The notes beneath the pieces were generated by a model that worked only from the letters and a program-made list of their open reading frames with translations, had not been told where the DNA came from and did not search any database. The translations under genes and the position numbers were made by a program. From positions 583,340 through 647,339 of the forward strand of contig NC_064048.1 of assembly GCF_932526225.1 (NCBI RefSeq): DNA of 64,000 bases. Reading direction: 5' to 3'. The stretch is from Nematostella vectensis. Lineage: Eukaryota; Cnidaria; Anthozoa; Actiniaria; Edwardsiidae. This document shows, in pieces, positions 26,601 through 38,600 of this stretch (the stretch's first letter is position 1; each line of letters starts with the position of its first letter).

Positions 26601-26845
26601 ATGTACACGGCTATACCCCCCGATTTTTTGTATCTTGTTGAATCTCTATGTTTTACAAAATGTTTATAGTTGTTTATTTTGAGATCGGAATTTTGATTTG
26701 CATGCGTTTCCACTATCCCAAAAATGTCGTGTCTTTTAATAGTGCTTAAAGTATCATTAAATTTTAACTTATTTCCCACAACCCTACTGTTGAAACCGTT
26801 TAAGTTCCAACAACCAAAACGAATCTTTTTCTGATTACATGTGAA
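23645..26845 (-). CDS. CR1/L2-like ORF2: endonuclease, reverse transcriptase, zinc finger
   Basis: The frame is open from just after a TAA at 26846-26848, about 1066 codons. The endonuclease starts with IRFGCWNLNGFNS and keeps its active-site residues: Glu in VETHANQ, Asp/Asn in QGDFNAR, Asp in VDYIIVN and His in LTDHCSL. The reverse transcriptase follows with KTGKAPGADN, YVDFSKAFDRVPRHK, VKQGCMISPTLFNFYLS, the catalytic LLYADDLVI and KYLGVHF. The C-terminus has CTICKNGIENEEHFLVKC, a CX2CX8HX4C finger. There is no ATG before the endonuclease motifs; the first in-frame Met lies after the catalytic Glu and Asp. The protein should nick target DNA and copy the element RNA by target-primed reverse transcription. 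No frameshift or stop is seen, so the enzyme could be functional. Confidence 0.95.
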   Translation of the reverse strand, partial: FTCNQKKIRFGCWNLNGFNSRVVGNKLKFNDTLSTIKRHDIFGIVETHANQNSDLKINNYKHFVKHRDSTRYKKSGGIAVYIRENISSGVKYIPTDNENVLWVKLCKNIFNLQKDIYLGTVYLSPANGRCNNYEEDILEELEFEILRLSLKGDVIIQGDFNARTGILQEFALDDEQNDEFMGLPKDYQIDIPNNRNSQDSKVIDSRGRNLIETCTALNIRILNGRVVGDLEGKKTCFRYNGSSVVDYIIVNNESLDIVDYFIVNPLEPHLTDHCSLSCSLNLKFTFKQKDNSENVQLSELKRLRWNNEISSELKLYVKYTHYNNIVNSIDFRNSKNTWKQINRIFNSNTHKQSHQIRPEEAAVFHQHFEQLNATIESQNTMEEVEKTRINNRQGPLDHEFTELEITNAIKSLKTGKAPGADNILNEVLKCGEETLKKPLQILFNKILNSGEYPSSWSYGLIVPILKKGDPSKPENFRGITLFSSLGKVFTSIMNNRLYNYLVERKIIKPEQGGFRKEHGTVDSIFILKSLIDKYVKAKPKKKQNFLFTCYVDFSKAFDRVPRHKLFDKLERSGVTGRFLEVLKSIYTNDKSSVKIRNLLTPAFRCYNGVKQGCMISPTLFNFYLSSLSEELNTVRNCNDVELNSRPISCLLYADDLVIVSKTATGLQKYLDKLSEFCDEAKLTVNLEKTKIMIFNNSGKTMNNYLFKYRNSKVDIVKSYKYLGVHFSTFGNFSLAKQEIKKVGLKALYKLRKEMGNHFRDKITLTLRLFDTLVTPILLYSSEVWGTDCNDKLEKDPIESVHTRFIRWLLGVNRYCSSNACRSEVGRFPMRLKAKCRAIKYWQKMINSDHSKLAVLAFLDSLENNSKVTWVHKLKNILDRAGLGYIWLDAPNTSINLIKMRFEDIERQVWLSEIHNDSRRDPRQKNKLRTFRTFKVVYELEKYLTQINNVQHRIAVTKLRLSNHNLAIETGRHAKPYVPPNERRCTICKNGIENEEHFLVKCPTYNAIRKAYYSVIKDKTNINLNAMTSERAFLFIITMDQRNEIINRETAKYIFDCTRKRFECLKE

Positions 26846-26869
26846 TTAAATTTTTTTACACCTATGCAC

Positions 26870-28630
26870 TTATCTTGGACGGTGCGCAAACCCCTGTCTT
26901 TTGAAATATTCCGCCAATGCGTCAAGTGCTCGGAAAGGTGGTGGAAGTGGCGGAAATGCTTCATTATAGCTTGAATTCCATGGGGGTCTTTGTCTTCTTT
27001 GTCTGTTAAATTTCCTAGCTTGTTGTCCTTCTCGATTGGATTCCTTGTCTTCGCTTCTCAGACCAACTTGTACCTTGATGTTCGTCACTAACTTTTTGGT
27101 ACCAACTCGATTGTTCAAGTGGATGTCATCGTAGAAGGAGTCCTCATCGATGTTTCCAAATCGGTCCGCAGTGACTTTTTGATTGTTGATGAAATTACAT
27201 AATCCCTGATTGTTCCGACAGATTTCTTCGTAATAATAATTTACGTCATCTACTTTTACATTGTCTCCCTTGAGACTGTATAAAACTCCCGACACATAGA
27301 TGTTTGCTTTCGGCCAACGTGATTTTAATTTCTGAACACATCTTTGCATGTTGTCAGCGATGTCTGTTGCTCTAGACTTCCTTAAATCATTTACCCCGGA
27401 GTGAACCACAATACATTCGTAGTCGTTTTTGTCTTCTTTTGTAAGCGAATCGATGTATTCCTCCATTTCCTGCGTTCCACCTTGTACGTATTGCTTATTT
27501 ACAAATCGGCTTGGGCAGAATCTACGGTTGTTTATATCTCTGAGAATGGAATCACCCAGTAGTAGAACTGGTCCATTACTACTGCCACTGGTTTGCGCAG
27601 CACTGCTTGGTTGATTGAGGCGATTTTCCCGTTGCTGAGTCCTTGGGTGGCTACTAGTATCCTGAGGTGTTTCAAGTCGGCTGTTTCTGTGACTAGCATA
27701 CTGTCTGTTTATATCTATTGCCTCTCTCTGACCGGATTGCCGTGACTGATCAAGTATTTCAATTCGGTGACTTTCGCTGGTTTCTTGACTGCATACTTCA
27801 ATTGCTTCCGTCTGTTCGCGTGAGTGGGTTGATTGCGTGGTCTCGTGAATCTGCGCCACTGTTTCTTCTGTCTTTAGGAGTTGATCCTTAATTTCTCCTA
27901 AGTCGTCTAATATTTTGAGGATTGTTTCCGCTGTTGATGCAGATTTATTTTTGACGGACTTAAACTCGCTTGTTACTTTGTTTGACAGGTTGGAGACTTG
28001 TTTAGCGACATCTTTAATACTTTCGCTTATTTCAAACTTGAGTGAGTCGATTTGACTTTCACAATGCATCTTCACATCGGACAGACCATTCTTTATCTTC
28101 TGTTTCCAATCCTCCAAATCAATACTTTGCTCCCCAATCTCGATCGTATTTTTGGAAACTTGACTTTCTATTTTCGAGTTAAACTCTCTTTGAGTTGCCA
28201 TAAAAGCTTCGATCTCTTCATAGCGAGCATCATGCATCGCTTTTTCGCCTTTCTCTTCGTCCTGTTTCTTGCTCGATTGTGATATCTCTTCGCCCGCTTC
28301 TGCTTGATCAGTTTCGGTCTCAGCATTTTCGTTATTGCCACTATTTGTGTTTACTAGATCGGTGAGTTTTGAGATATAACCATCTTTACCCGCACCTTGT
28401 ATCTGGAGTGTATTCGTGCTGGTGTAGAAATTAACCGTCACCGATTCAAATTTAAGTACACTTGTTGCTCCATTCCTACTTATGCTGACAAATTTATCGT
28501 TATTTCCTTCCTCTAAGTAGGACAACAGAAATTCTTTTAGTTGATCAGAGTCTCCGCTCCATTTGAATTGCTTTTTCTTGTTAATACTTAATAGTTTCTT
28601 GTGCTCCGTTATCCCAACTATGTCCGCCAT
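26870..28630 (-). CDS. CR1/L2-like ORF1 with coiled coil and SGNH hydrolase
   Basis: The 586-residue frame starts with ATG at 28630 and ends 24 bases before the open frame of ORF2. Residues about 1-90 form a small N-terminal unit (FKWSGDSDQLKEF to NTLQIQG). Residues about 120-280 are charged and heptad-like, probably a coiled coil. Residues about 350-530 are an SGNH/GDSL-type hydrolase: block I LLLGDSILRD, an SGVNDL block and the catalytic pair region DDIHLNN. Such esterase-containing ORF1 proteins are known in CR1- and L2-type elements, where ORF1p binds RNA and membranes or forms particles. All three SGNH motifs are present, so hydrolase activity is plausible. Confidence 0.9.
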   Translation of the reverse strand: MADIVGITEHKKLLSINKKKQFKWSGDSDQLKEFLLSYLEEGNNDKFVSISRNGATSVLKFESVTVNFYTSTNTLQIQGAGKDGYISKLTDLVNTNSGNNENAETETDQAEAGEEISQSSKKQDEEKGEKAMHDARYEEIEAFMATQREFNSKIESQVSKNTIEIGEQSIDLEDWKQKIKNGLSDVKMHCESQIDSLKFEISESIKDVAKQVSNLSNKVTSEFKSVKNKSASTAETILKILDDLGEIKDQLLKTEETVAQIHETTQSTHSREQTEAIEVCSQETSESHRIEILDQSRQSGQREAIDINRQYASHRNSRLETPQDTSSHPRTQQRENRLNQPSSAAQTSGSSNGPVLLLGDSILRDINNRRFCPSRFVNKQYVQGGTQEMEEYIDSLTKEDKNDYECIVVHSGVNDLRKSRATDIADNMQRCVQKLKSRWPKANIYVSGVLYSLKGDNVKVDDVNYYYEEICRNNQGLCNFINNQKVTADRFGNIDEDSFYDDIHLNNRVGTKKLVTNIKVQVGLRSEDKESNREGQQARKFNRQRRQRPPWNSSYNEAFPPLPPPFRALDALAEYFKRQGFAHRPR

Positions 28631-28649
28631 GCCTTGCCTCGGAAAAAGT

Positions 28650-30177
28650 CGCAGCCATATTACGCTCCTCCCTCCTCCTTAAAGGCCAAACACGCAGCCA
28701 TATTACACTACTCCCTTCTCCTTAAAGGCCAATCACGCAGCCATATTACACTACTCCCTCCCCCTTAAAGGCCAATCACGCAGTCATATTACACTACTCC
28801 CTCCTCCTTAAAGGCCAGTCACGCAGCCATATTACACTACTCCCTCCCCCTTAAAGGCCAGTCACGCAGCCATATTACACTACTCCCTCCCCCTTAAAGG
28901 CCAATCACGCAGCCATATTACACTACTCCCTCCCCCTTAAAGGCCAATCACGCAGCCATATTACGCTACTGCCTTCTCCTTAAAGGCCAATCACGCAGCC
29001 ATATTACACTACTCCCTTCTCCTTAAAGGCCAATCACGCAGCCATATTACACTACTCCCTCCCCCTTAAAGGCCAATCACGCAGTCATATTACACTACTC
29101 CCTCCTCCTTAAAGGCCAGTCACGCAGCCATATTACACTACTCCCTCCCCCTTAAAGGCCAGTCACGCAGCCATATTACACTACTCCCTCCCCCTTAAAG
29201 GCCAATCACGCAGCCATATTACGCTACTGCCTCCTCCTTAAAGGCCAATCACGCCGCCATATTACACAATTCCCTCCTCCTTAAAGGCCAATCACGCAGC
29301 CATATTACACTACTGCCTCCTCCTTAAAGGCCAATCACGCAGCCATATTACGCTACTGCCTCCTCCTTAAAGGCCAATCACGCAGCCATTTTACGCTACT
29401 GCCTCCTCCTTAAAGGCCAATCACGCAGCCATATTACACTACTCCCTCCCCCTTAAAGGCCAATCACGCAGCCATATTACACTACTCACTCCCCCTTAAA
29501 GGCCAATCACGCAGCCATATTACACTACTCCCTCCTCCTTAAAGGCCAGTCACGCCGCCATATTACACTACTCCCTCCTCCTTAAAGGCCAGTCACGCCG
29601 CCATATTACGCTACTCCCTCCTCCTTAAAGGCCAATCACGCCGCCATATTACGCTACTCCCTCCTCCTTAAAGGCCAATCACGCAGCCATATTACGCTAC
29701 TCCCTCCTCTTTAAAGGCCAGTCACGCCGCCATATTACACTACTCCCCCCCCCTTAAAGGCCAGTCACGCAGCCATATTACACTACTCCCTCCTCCTCAA
29801 AGGCCAATCACGCCGCCATATTACGCTACTCCCTCCACCTTAAAGGCCAATCACGCCGCCATATAACGCTACTCCCTCCCCCTTAAAGGCCAGTCACGCA
29901 GCCATATTACACTACTCCCTCCTCCTTAAAGGCCAGTCACGCAGCCATATTACGCTACTCCCTCCCCCTTAAAGGCCAATCACGCAGCCATATTACACTA
30001 CTCCCTCCCCCTTAAAGGCCAGTCACGCAGCCACATTACACTACTCCCCCCTCCTTAAAGGCCAGTCACGCAGCCATATTACACTACTCCCTACCCCTTA
30101 AAGGCCAATCACGCAGCCATATTACACTACTCCCTCCCCCTTAAAGGCCAGTCACGCAGCCATATTACACTACTCCT
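28650..30177. repeat. 43-bp minisatellite, right part
   Basis: About 35 units of the same 43-bp repeat as at 18123-23523, continuing after the CR1-like insertion. A block carrying cgcagtcatatt and ccttctcctt recurs near 28715-28870 and 29010-29165, a spacing of about 300 bp (7 units). The array ends at ctactccttctagac. Confidence 0.97.
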
Positions 30178-32668
30178 TCTAGACAAAGCGGAAAAATCTT
30201 ACATATTCCAAGACATTTGCATTTTTCTCGTTTGAAGCTCCCTAATACCACAGTCTACCCACCAGCATAAGTGAAGGATTTATAAGGACATACGAATTCA
30301 CGCAAATAAACATCTATAAGTTATATCTTTATCTTCGTATTCATGAAATAAACTTGGGATGTAAATATATCCGTCTGTTATGTTTTTTCTTCCCTAGTAG
30401 CTCAATTGAGAATTGAGAAATGATTTTTTGAACGCCAATTTTAGCTTTTCGTCGATGACCGGGACATAGCAGCTGGTCAAATGGCATCCTTGGAATGTAA
30501 TTTTCATAGACAGCGTAGCCCCACACCACCCTAGACCTCTCTTGTCCTTCTCCATCCCTCTTCCACCCATGGACAGGTCGCAAACGCCAGCAGTCCACAT
30601 GTACTCCCCTTAGCTCTATTAGTCACGTTTCACACAACAGCACACAATTTAGATTTTATTGCGGAAGCTACGAGAAAGACACGTCGGCTCTAGTGGTGTG
30701 AGGCTACGCTGTTTTCTTCCCTTTCTTCAAGAGCGGATGTTTATAAACCTAGTGTTACAACTTTCTTTTTGTGTTTTTTTTTTCTTTTTTCTGTTTTTCC
30801 ATCTTTCCATCGTAAAAAATTTTTCTCTCTAGCTTTCTATCTTTCTATCTTTCTTACATTTCTATTATTTGTTTTTTTCTATTTTTTTCTTAATCATACT
30901 TTCTACTCTATTGTTTCGTCCTTTTAATTTCTTTTTTTCTTTCAGTATTCCTCGACCCTAGCCATCATTCAAGCAAAAGAAGTGAACACCTATAGTGCCC
31001 AGGTCACCAGCAGAAAGAGACCATCTCTATGGCAACCCACACATGAGTGACATCACTGTTTTATTTTAGAATTCCATAAACATTACCAATCCCCGGTTTA
31101 CGGGATCCCGACGGAAAAAGAGCGAAAATTCAATGGACGACCTATACAAAGTAATATACATTTTTTTAATGTGCTTCTTTTGATCAGTTGAAAGTATGTG
31201 TATTTTTATAGATTTTGCAGTGTATTATGGAATTATGAAAAAGCCTTGAAGTCACTTAGCGGGTTTTGTTAAGTAATGATTGACGGACTAGTTGGATTAT
31301 TTCAACAGAAATAGGGGATTACGACAAACACAAGACAGCCTTGAAACACGGTACGTATAAGTATTTTCTCTTAAAACATTTCTTTTCATGTATATATATT
31401 TGTTGCAAAAACTCCACATCAATGAGAGAACAATCGCTATTTTCAAATTGACTTATTTGTTTAATATTGGAATATAACAGGTGTTTGCCACAATATAATC
31501 CCTACCAGACTTATGATCTTTTTACTCCATCTTCTTCTAAAAAGGGAAACAAATTGGCTTTGCGTTGTCTGTATCACTATTTAGTAATTTAAACAAAACT
31601 GCGGGTAGGTCTGTTTTGTGTGTTTCACGTGTAGTTTCAAGTTTTTTGTCGATTCGTGCAAGCTCGTTGATCTCACGTCTCTCTACAGGTGTTTTCATTA
31701 TCCCCTGCTAGCCAATGTCAAAATGTGACTTTCTTTTAAAAACAATGTCTGCGAGTCCTGCTTTAAGATAAAGATTTATTCTATCCATTTGAACTATTAT
31801 TATACTATTAGTTAAAAAAAAATCTGGTGAAGAATTTGTAATCCTTTTTATAGTAGTTGGCTATTTGTACTAGACTGCGTGTATCCGCTGACTCGCGTAC
31901 CAAAATGTATTTTGGGTCATTAAATCTTTTTTTTTTGCGAGGAAAATGAAATGTTTAGTATTATATGGCGCAAATTAACACGAGGCATAATCATTTGCAC
32001 TTCACATGTGCTGACTTTACTTGTCAATGTGTAGTAGATACGGACGGCTCCAAGCAGTTAATCACGAGTGTGATAAGTTAGTTTGAAAGCACTGTCACTA
32101 AAGATGGTGGTATATTTACCCTGAATCAATTCATGATCCATTTTATAGTAACAATAACACAATACGATAGATGTGACTCTATTTGAAGAGGTGTATCGGG
32201 GGGATGCATGTAAACATACCATGTATTATACGGTGTGTTTTCAGAAAAGAATTGTTATCGGTGGTTCCATCTAAGCGAAAAATACTGTACTAATTTTGTC
32301 AATTCCACCTTTTACTGACACGGTTTGACCCCATTTTATTTACAACCCCCCCCCCCCTCCCCCCTCCCGCCCATCCACGCCAATGCTCGGGAACGTTAGG
32401 TCGGGCACGTTTCGTATATTGCGTCGTGGACTGTTCGCGTGCCACAGGGAAGTAGCTCGGATTACGCTACGTTACTTGACCGGGTATCTACGTAAACACG
32501 GAGAGCGCGTCGCTAAACAAGGCACATTTCGACCAAATCAGAGGGGAGTTCCGTTGTTTCTCATTTCTAAATAAATTTACCAAACAACCTCTGTTCCCAA
32601 CGACCTTGCGGATACTCGCCGTTATCAGATTATCCTGATAATCCTTTTCATTTCTCTCGCAGAGCATT
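30178..32668. other. Intergenic, no gene supported
   Basis: AT-rich DNA with T-runs (30770-30960) and a C-run near 32346-32363. Short frames at 30341-30600 (minus) and 32383-32574 (plus) have no recognisable domain. A GC-richer patch at 32380-32530 may be promoter-proximal to the gene starting at 32669. Confidence 0.45.
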
Positions 32669-35600
32669 ATGGGAAGACCACCTCTAACGGTCGCCGGCCT
32701 TCTCCTTTTCTACGCATGCGCAGTTGGAGCATCAGGTTAATGTTTAACCCTCTTGATTGACAAACATTGAGCACAATTGCCGAACCTTTTGAAGTTTTAA
32801 AACCTTAACTCCAACTCATTGCTCGGCAGTCCTAGCCATATCAGTCTGCATTTTGTCATTTTTTAAAGATATATGGAGTCTCAAATTGGATCGCGCTATC
32901 TGAAACCTTTTTGGCGTTTATAATAATATAATTATTATAATTGAAACTAGATTATTAGTTCTTTTTTTCGCAAACGTTCAAATTCAAGCAAAGGCTTTTT
33001 CAAACTTTGGAAGAGTTTTGCACTCTATGAAACATTTTGGATCGTATGGCTTTATCTCCTATGAAATTAAAGCAATAGAAATTAAAGTAAAGATTGTTTA
33101 AAGAACTCAAGACGCTCTAGTTCAGCCAAACAAAAAGGAGCAAGCAAGTAGGGAAAACCTGTACCGTAGGAATGCCCAAATAACCATTTTCCCTTTATAC
33201 TTTGTGATCACAGTTCAGTCGATGCCTTTCCAAGCAACTAACCCATCAGCTTATGCGCCCGCACTCTACGGTCAGCAGGCATTCCTTCAAGCTCCAGTCT
33301 CGTATTATAATCAGCCATCGCAACAGCGGCAGGTATGGCAGGCTCAACAATACCAGCAAGCACCGCAGGCTCAGAGATACCAGCAAGCACCACAAGCTCA
33401 ACAGTTCCTGCAGACACCGCAGGCTCAACAATATCAGCAGCTTCAGCAGTCACAGCAGGCTTATTACGCACAGGTATCAGAAACTGTGTTGCTTTGGGCT
33501 TCCTTATTTCGATGCAGGATAAGGGGGAGGGGGGGGGGGGGGGGTCGGGGGATGAGGGCATATATTAGAATGTTATGAGTTAACTGTTACATCTAGCTGA
33601 GATTTAAAACGTCTTTAAAGAACCCTATTCAATTTCACGGGGGTGTTAGGTAGAAAGTGTTTACAGAGTTCTTGATACAAAGCCCTCTATTCTTCTTTAC
33701 GCCACAAGAAATGTGTTCTTTTACACGCGAGGTGAAATGTACATCGTAGCCCCCTCACCCCCCCCCCCCCCCCAAACGTCCCAACCTCCCAAGATACACG
33801 GCAATATCTGAGACCTCCCTACCCCTCAATACACGAACCGCATTAACCGAGTCCGTCCTTCCAACATCTCGGGCGTAATCGCACAATTTTATATAACAGC
33901 CGCCAGCCACCGTACCCCCAACACCAGCACCAACCACGCCTCCCGCATGCCCCTCCTCATGCCCCACAAGCTGCTACCCGGACTGCCACGCCCAGTGCTG
34001 TGATCCTAAACCTCCACCAAGAGCTCTCTACCTGAAGCGAGCAGAGAAGACCGCGACGGCATGCGAGGGACACAAGCTCAAACTAGAGTGCCCAAACAAG
34101 TATGACCGGATTATCCTGTACAGCACCTTCTACGGGCGCAAGGATAACAAGACGTGTCAGCATGACGTCATCCCCTCCAAGGGGTACTGTGCACAGCAAG
34201 AGATGAGAGTCAATGAGAAGGTACAGCTTACATTATAGGGGGTACACAAGAGATGAGAGTCAATGAGAAGATACAGCATACATTATAGGGGGTGCACAAG
34301 AGATGAGAGTCAATGAGAAGGTACAGCATACATTATAGTGGGTGCACAAGAAATGAGAGTCAATGAGAAGGTACAGCATACATTATAGGGGGTGCACAAG
34401 AGATGAGAGTCAATGAGAAGGTACAGCATACATTATAGGGGGCGCACAAGAGATGAGAGTCAATGAGAAGATACAGCTTTCAGTATAGGGGGTGCACAAG
34501 AGATGAGAGTCAATGAGAAGGTACAGCATACATTATAGGGGGTACACAAGAGATGAGAGTCAATGAGAAGGTACAGCATACATTATGGGGGGTACACAAG
34601 AGATGAGAGTCAATGAGAAGGTACAGTATACATTATAGTGGGTGCACAAGAGATGAGAGTCAATGAGAAGGTACAGCATACATTATAGTGGGTGCACAAG
34701 AGATGAGAGTCAATGAGAAGGTACAGCATACATTATAGTGGGTGCACAAGAGATGAGAGTCAATGAGAAGGTACAGCATACATTATAGGGGGTACACAAG
34801 AGATGAGAGTCAATGAGAAGGTACAGCATACATTATGGGGGTGCACAAGAGATGAGAGTCAATGAGAAGGTACAGCATACATTATAGTGTGTACACAAGA
34901 GATGAGAGTCAATGAGAAGGTACAGCATACATTATAAGGGGAGCACAAGAGATGAGAGTCAATGAGAAGGTACAGCATACATTATAGGGGGTGCACAAGA
35001 GATGAGAGTCAATGAGAAGGTACAGCATACATTATAGGGGGTGCACAAGAGATGAGAGTCAATGAGAAGGTACAGCATACATTATAGGGGTACACAAGAG
35101 ATGAGAGTCAATGAGAAGGTACAGCATACATTATGGGGGGTACACAAGAGATGAGAGTCAATGAGAAGGTACAGCATACATTATAGTGGGTGCACAAGAG
35201 ATGAGAGGCAATGAGAAGGTACAGCATACATTATAGTGGGTGCACAAGAGATGAGAGTCAATGAGAAGGTACAGCATACATTATAGTGGGTGCACAAGAG
35301 ATGAGAGTCAATGAGAAGGTACAGCATACATTATAGAGGGTACACAAGAGATGAGAGTCAATGAGAAGGTACAGCATACATTATGGGGGTGCACAAGAGA
35401 TGAGAGTCAATGAGAAGGTACAGCATACATTATAGTGGGTACACAAGAGATGAGAGTCAATGAGAAGGTACAGCATACATTATAAGGGGTGCACAAGAGA
35501 TGAGAGTCAATGAGAAGGTACAGCATACATTATAGGGGGTGCACAAGAGATGAGAGTCAATTAGAAGGTACAGCATACATTATAGGGGGTGCACAAGAGA

Positions 35601-38600
35601 TGAGAGTCAATGAGAAGGTACAGCATACATTATGGGGGTGCACAAGAAATGAGAGTCAATGAGAAGGTACAGCATACATTATAGGGGGTGCACAAGAGAT
35701 GAGAGTCAATGAGAAGGTACAGCATACATTATAGGGGGCGCACAAGAGATGAGAGTCAATGAGAAGGTACAGCATACATTATAAGGGGTGCACAAGAGAT
35801 GAGAGTCAATGAGAAGGTACAGCATACATTATAGGGGGTGCACAAGAGATGAGAGTCAATGAGAAGGTACAGCATACATTATAGGGGGTGCACAAGAGAT
35901 AAGAGTCAATGAGAAGGTACAGCATACATTATAGGGGGTGCACAAGAGATTAGAGTCAATGAGAAGGTACAGCATACATTATAGGGGGTGCACAAGAGAT
36001 GAGAGTCAATGAGAAGGTACAGCTTTCAGTATAGGGGGTGCACAAGAGATGAGAGTCAATGAGAAGGTACAGCATACATTATGGGGGTGCACAAGAGATG
36101 AGAGTTAATGAGAAGGTACAGCATACATTATAGGGGGTACACAAGAGATGAGAGTCAATGAGAAGGTACAGCATACATTATAGTGTGTACACAAGAGATG
36201 AGAGTCAATGAGAAGGTACAGCATACATTATAGGGGGTGCACAAGAGATGAAAGTCAATGAGAAGGTACAGCATACATTATAGGGGGTACACAAGAGATG
36301 AGACTCAATGAGAAGGTACAGCATACATTATAGGGGGTACACAAGAGATGAGAGTCAATGAGAAGGTACAGCATACATTATAGGGGGTACACAAGAGATG
36401 AGAGTCAATGAGAAGGTACAGCATACATTATAGTGGGTGCACAAGAGATGAGAGTCAATGAGAAGGTACAGCATACATTATAGGGGGTGCACAAGAGATG
36501 AGAGTCAATGAGAAGGTACAGCATACATTATAGGGGGTGCACAAGAGATGAGAGTCAATGAGAAGGTACAGCATACATTATAGGGGGTGCACAAGAGATG
36601 AGAGTCGATGAGAAGGTACAGCATACATTATAGGGTGTACACAAGAGATGAGAGTCAATGAGAAGATACAGCATACATTATAGGGGGTGCACAAGAGATG
36701 AGAGTCAATGAGAAGGTACAGCATACATTATAGGGGGTGCACAAGAGATGAGAGTCAATGAGAAGGTACAGCATACATTATAGGGGGTGCACAAGAGATG
36801 AGAGTCAATGAGAAGGTACAGCATACATTATAGGGGGTGCACAAGAGATGAGAGTCAATGAGAAGGTACAGCTTTCAGTATAGGGGGTGCACAAGAGATG
36901 AGAGTCAATGAGAAGGTACAGCATACATTATAGGGGGTACACAAGAGATGAGAGTCAATGAGAAGGTACAGCATACATTATAGGGGGTGCACAAGAGATG
37001 AGAGTCAATGAGAAGGTACAGCATACATTATAGGGGGTACACAAGAGATGAGACTCAATGAGAAGGTACAGCATACATTATAGGGGGTACACAAGAGATG
37101 AGAGTCAATGAGAAGGTACAGCATACATTATAGGGGGTACACAAGAGATGAGAGTCAATGAGAAGGTACATCATACATTATAGGGGGTGCACAAGAGATG
37201 AGAGTCAATGAGAAGGTACAGCATACATTATAGGGGGTACACAAGAGATGAGAGTCAATGAGAAGGTACAGCTTTCAGTATAGGGGGTGCACAAGAGATG
37301 AGAGTCAATGAGAAGGTACAGCATACATTATAGGGGGTACACAAGAGATGAGAGTCAATGAGAAGGTACAGCTTACATTATAGGGGGTGCACAAGAGATG
37401 AGAGTCAATGAGAAGGTACAGCATACATTATAGGGGGTACACAAGAGATGAGAGTCAATGAGAAGGTACATCATAAATTATAGGGGGTGCACAAGAGATG
37501 AGAGTCAATGAGAAGGTACAGCATACATTATAGGGGGTACACAAGAGATGAGAGTCAATAAGAAGGTACAGCATACATTATAGGGGGTACACAAGAGATG
37601 AGAGTCAATGAGAAGGTACAGCTTACATTATAGGGGGTGCACAAGAGATGAGAGTCAATGAAAAGGTACAGCTTACATTATAGGGGGTACACAAGAGATT
37701 AGAGTCAATGAGAAGGTACAGCATACATTATAGGGGGTGCACAAGAGATTAGAGTCAATGAGAAGGTACAGCATACATTATAGGGGGTACACAAGAGATG
37801 AGAGTCAATGAGAAGGTACAGCATACATTATAGGGGGTGCACAAGAGATGAGAGTCAATGAGAAGGTACAGCATACATTATAGGGGGTACACAAGAGATG
37901 AGACTCAATGAGAAGGTACAGCATACATTATAGGGGGTACACAAGAGATGAGAGTCAATGAGAAGGTACAGCATACATTATAGGGGGTGCACAAGAGATG
38001 AGAGTCAATGAGAAGGTACAGCTTTCAGTATAGGGGGTGCACAAGAGATGAGAGTCAATGAGAAGGTACAGCATACATTATGGGGGTGCACAAGAGATGA
38101 GAGTTAATGAGAAGGTACAGCATACATTATAGGGGGTACACAAGAGATGAGAGTCAATGAGAAGGTACAGCATACATTATAGGGGGTACACAAGAGATGA
38201 GAGTCAATGAGAAGGTACATCATACATTATAGGGGGTGCACAAGAGATGAGAGTCAATGAGAAGGTACAGCATACATTATAGGGGGTACACAAGAGATGA
38301 GAGTCAATGAGAAGGTACAGCTTTCAGTATAGGGGGTGCACAAGAGATGAGAGTCAATGAGAAGGTACAGCATACATTATAGGGGGTACACAAGAGATGA
38401 GAGTCAATGAGAAGGTACAGCTTACATTATAGGGGGTGCACAAGAGATGAGAGTCAATGAGAAGGTACAGCATACATTATAGGGGGTACACAAGAGATGA
38501 GAGTCAATGAGAAGGTACATCATAAATTATAGGGGGTGCACAAGAGATGAGAGTCAATGAGAAGGTACAGCATACATTATAGGGGGTACACAAGAGATGA

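Larger units (their letters stand above)
23524..28649 (-). mobile_element. CR1/L2-like non-LTR retrotransposon, both ORFs open
   Basis: The 5.1-kb element is inserted in the 43-bp array. On the minus strand it has ORF1 (SGNH hydrolase type), ORF2 (endonuclease, reverse transcriptase, C-terminal zinc finger) and a 3' end in a (TTGA)n microsatellite (23524-23547 as atca repeats), typical of CR1/L2-type elements that do not end in poly-A. The array continues nearly in phase on both sides; the flanks share only cgca (23520-23523 and 28650-28653), so any target duplication is about 4 bp. Only about 19 bases precede the ORF1 ATG. Open ORFs point to recent activity. The exact clade (CR1, L2 or Rex1-like) would need a phylogeny. 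Confidence 0.93.

Noticed and set aside
30341-30600. Overlapping minus-strand frames of 85 and 68 codons
   Set aside because: No recognisable domain, no clear splice partners, and two competing frames of similar quality.
32383-32574. 63-codon frame just upstream of the CRD/SUEL gene
   Set aside because: Arg-rich translation of a GC-rich patch with no family resemblance; more likely promoter-proximal DNA.
33238-33568. Alternative frames over the Gln-rich exon
   Set aside because: Shadows of the CAG/CAA-rich exon 2; only the Gln frame joins the signal peptide and CRD exons in phase.
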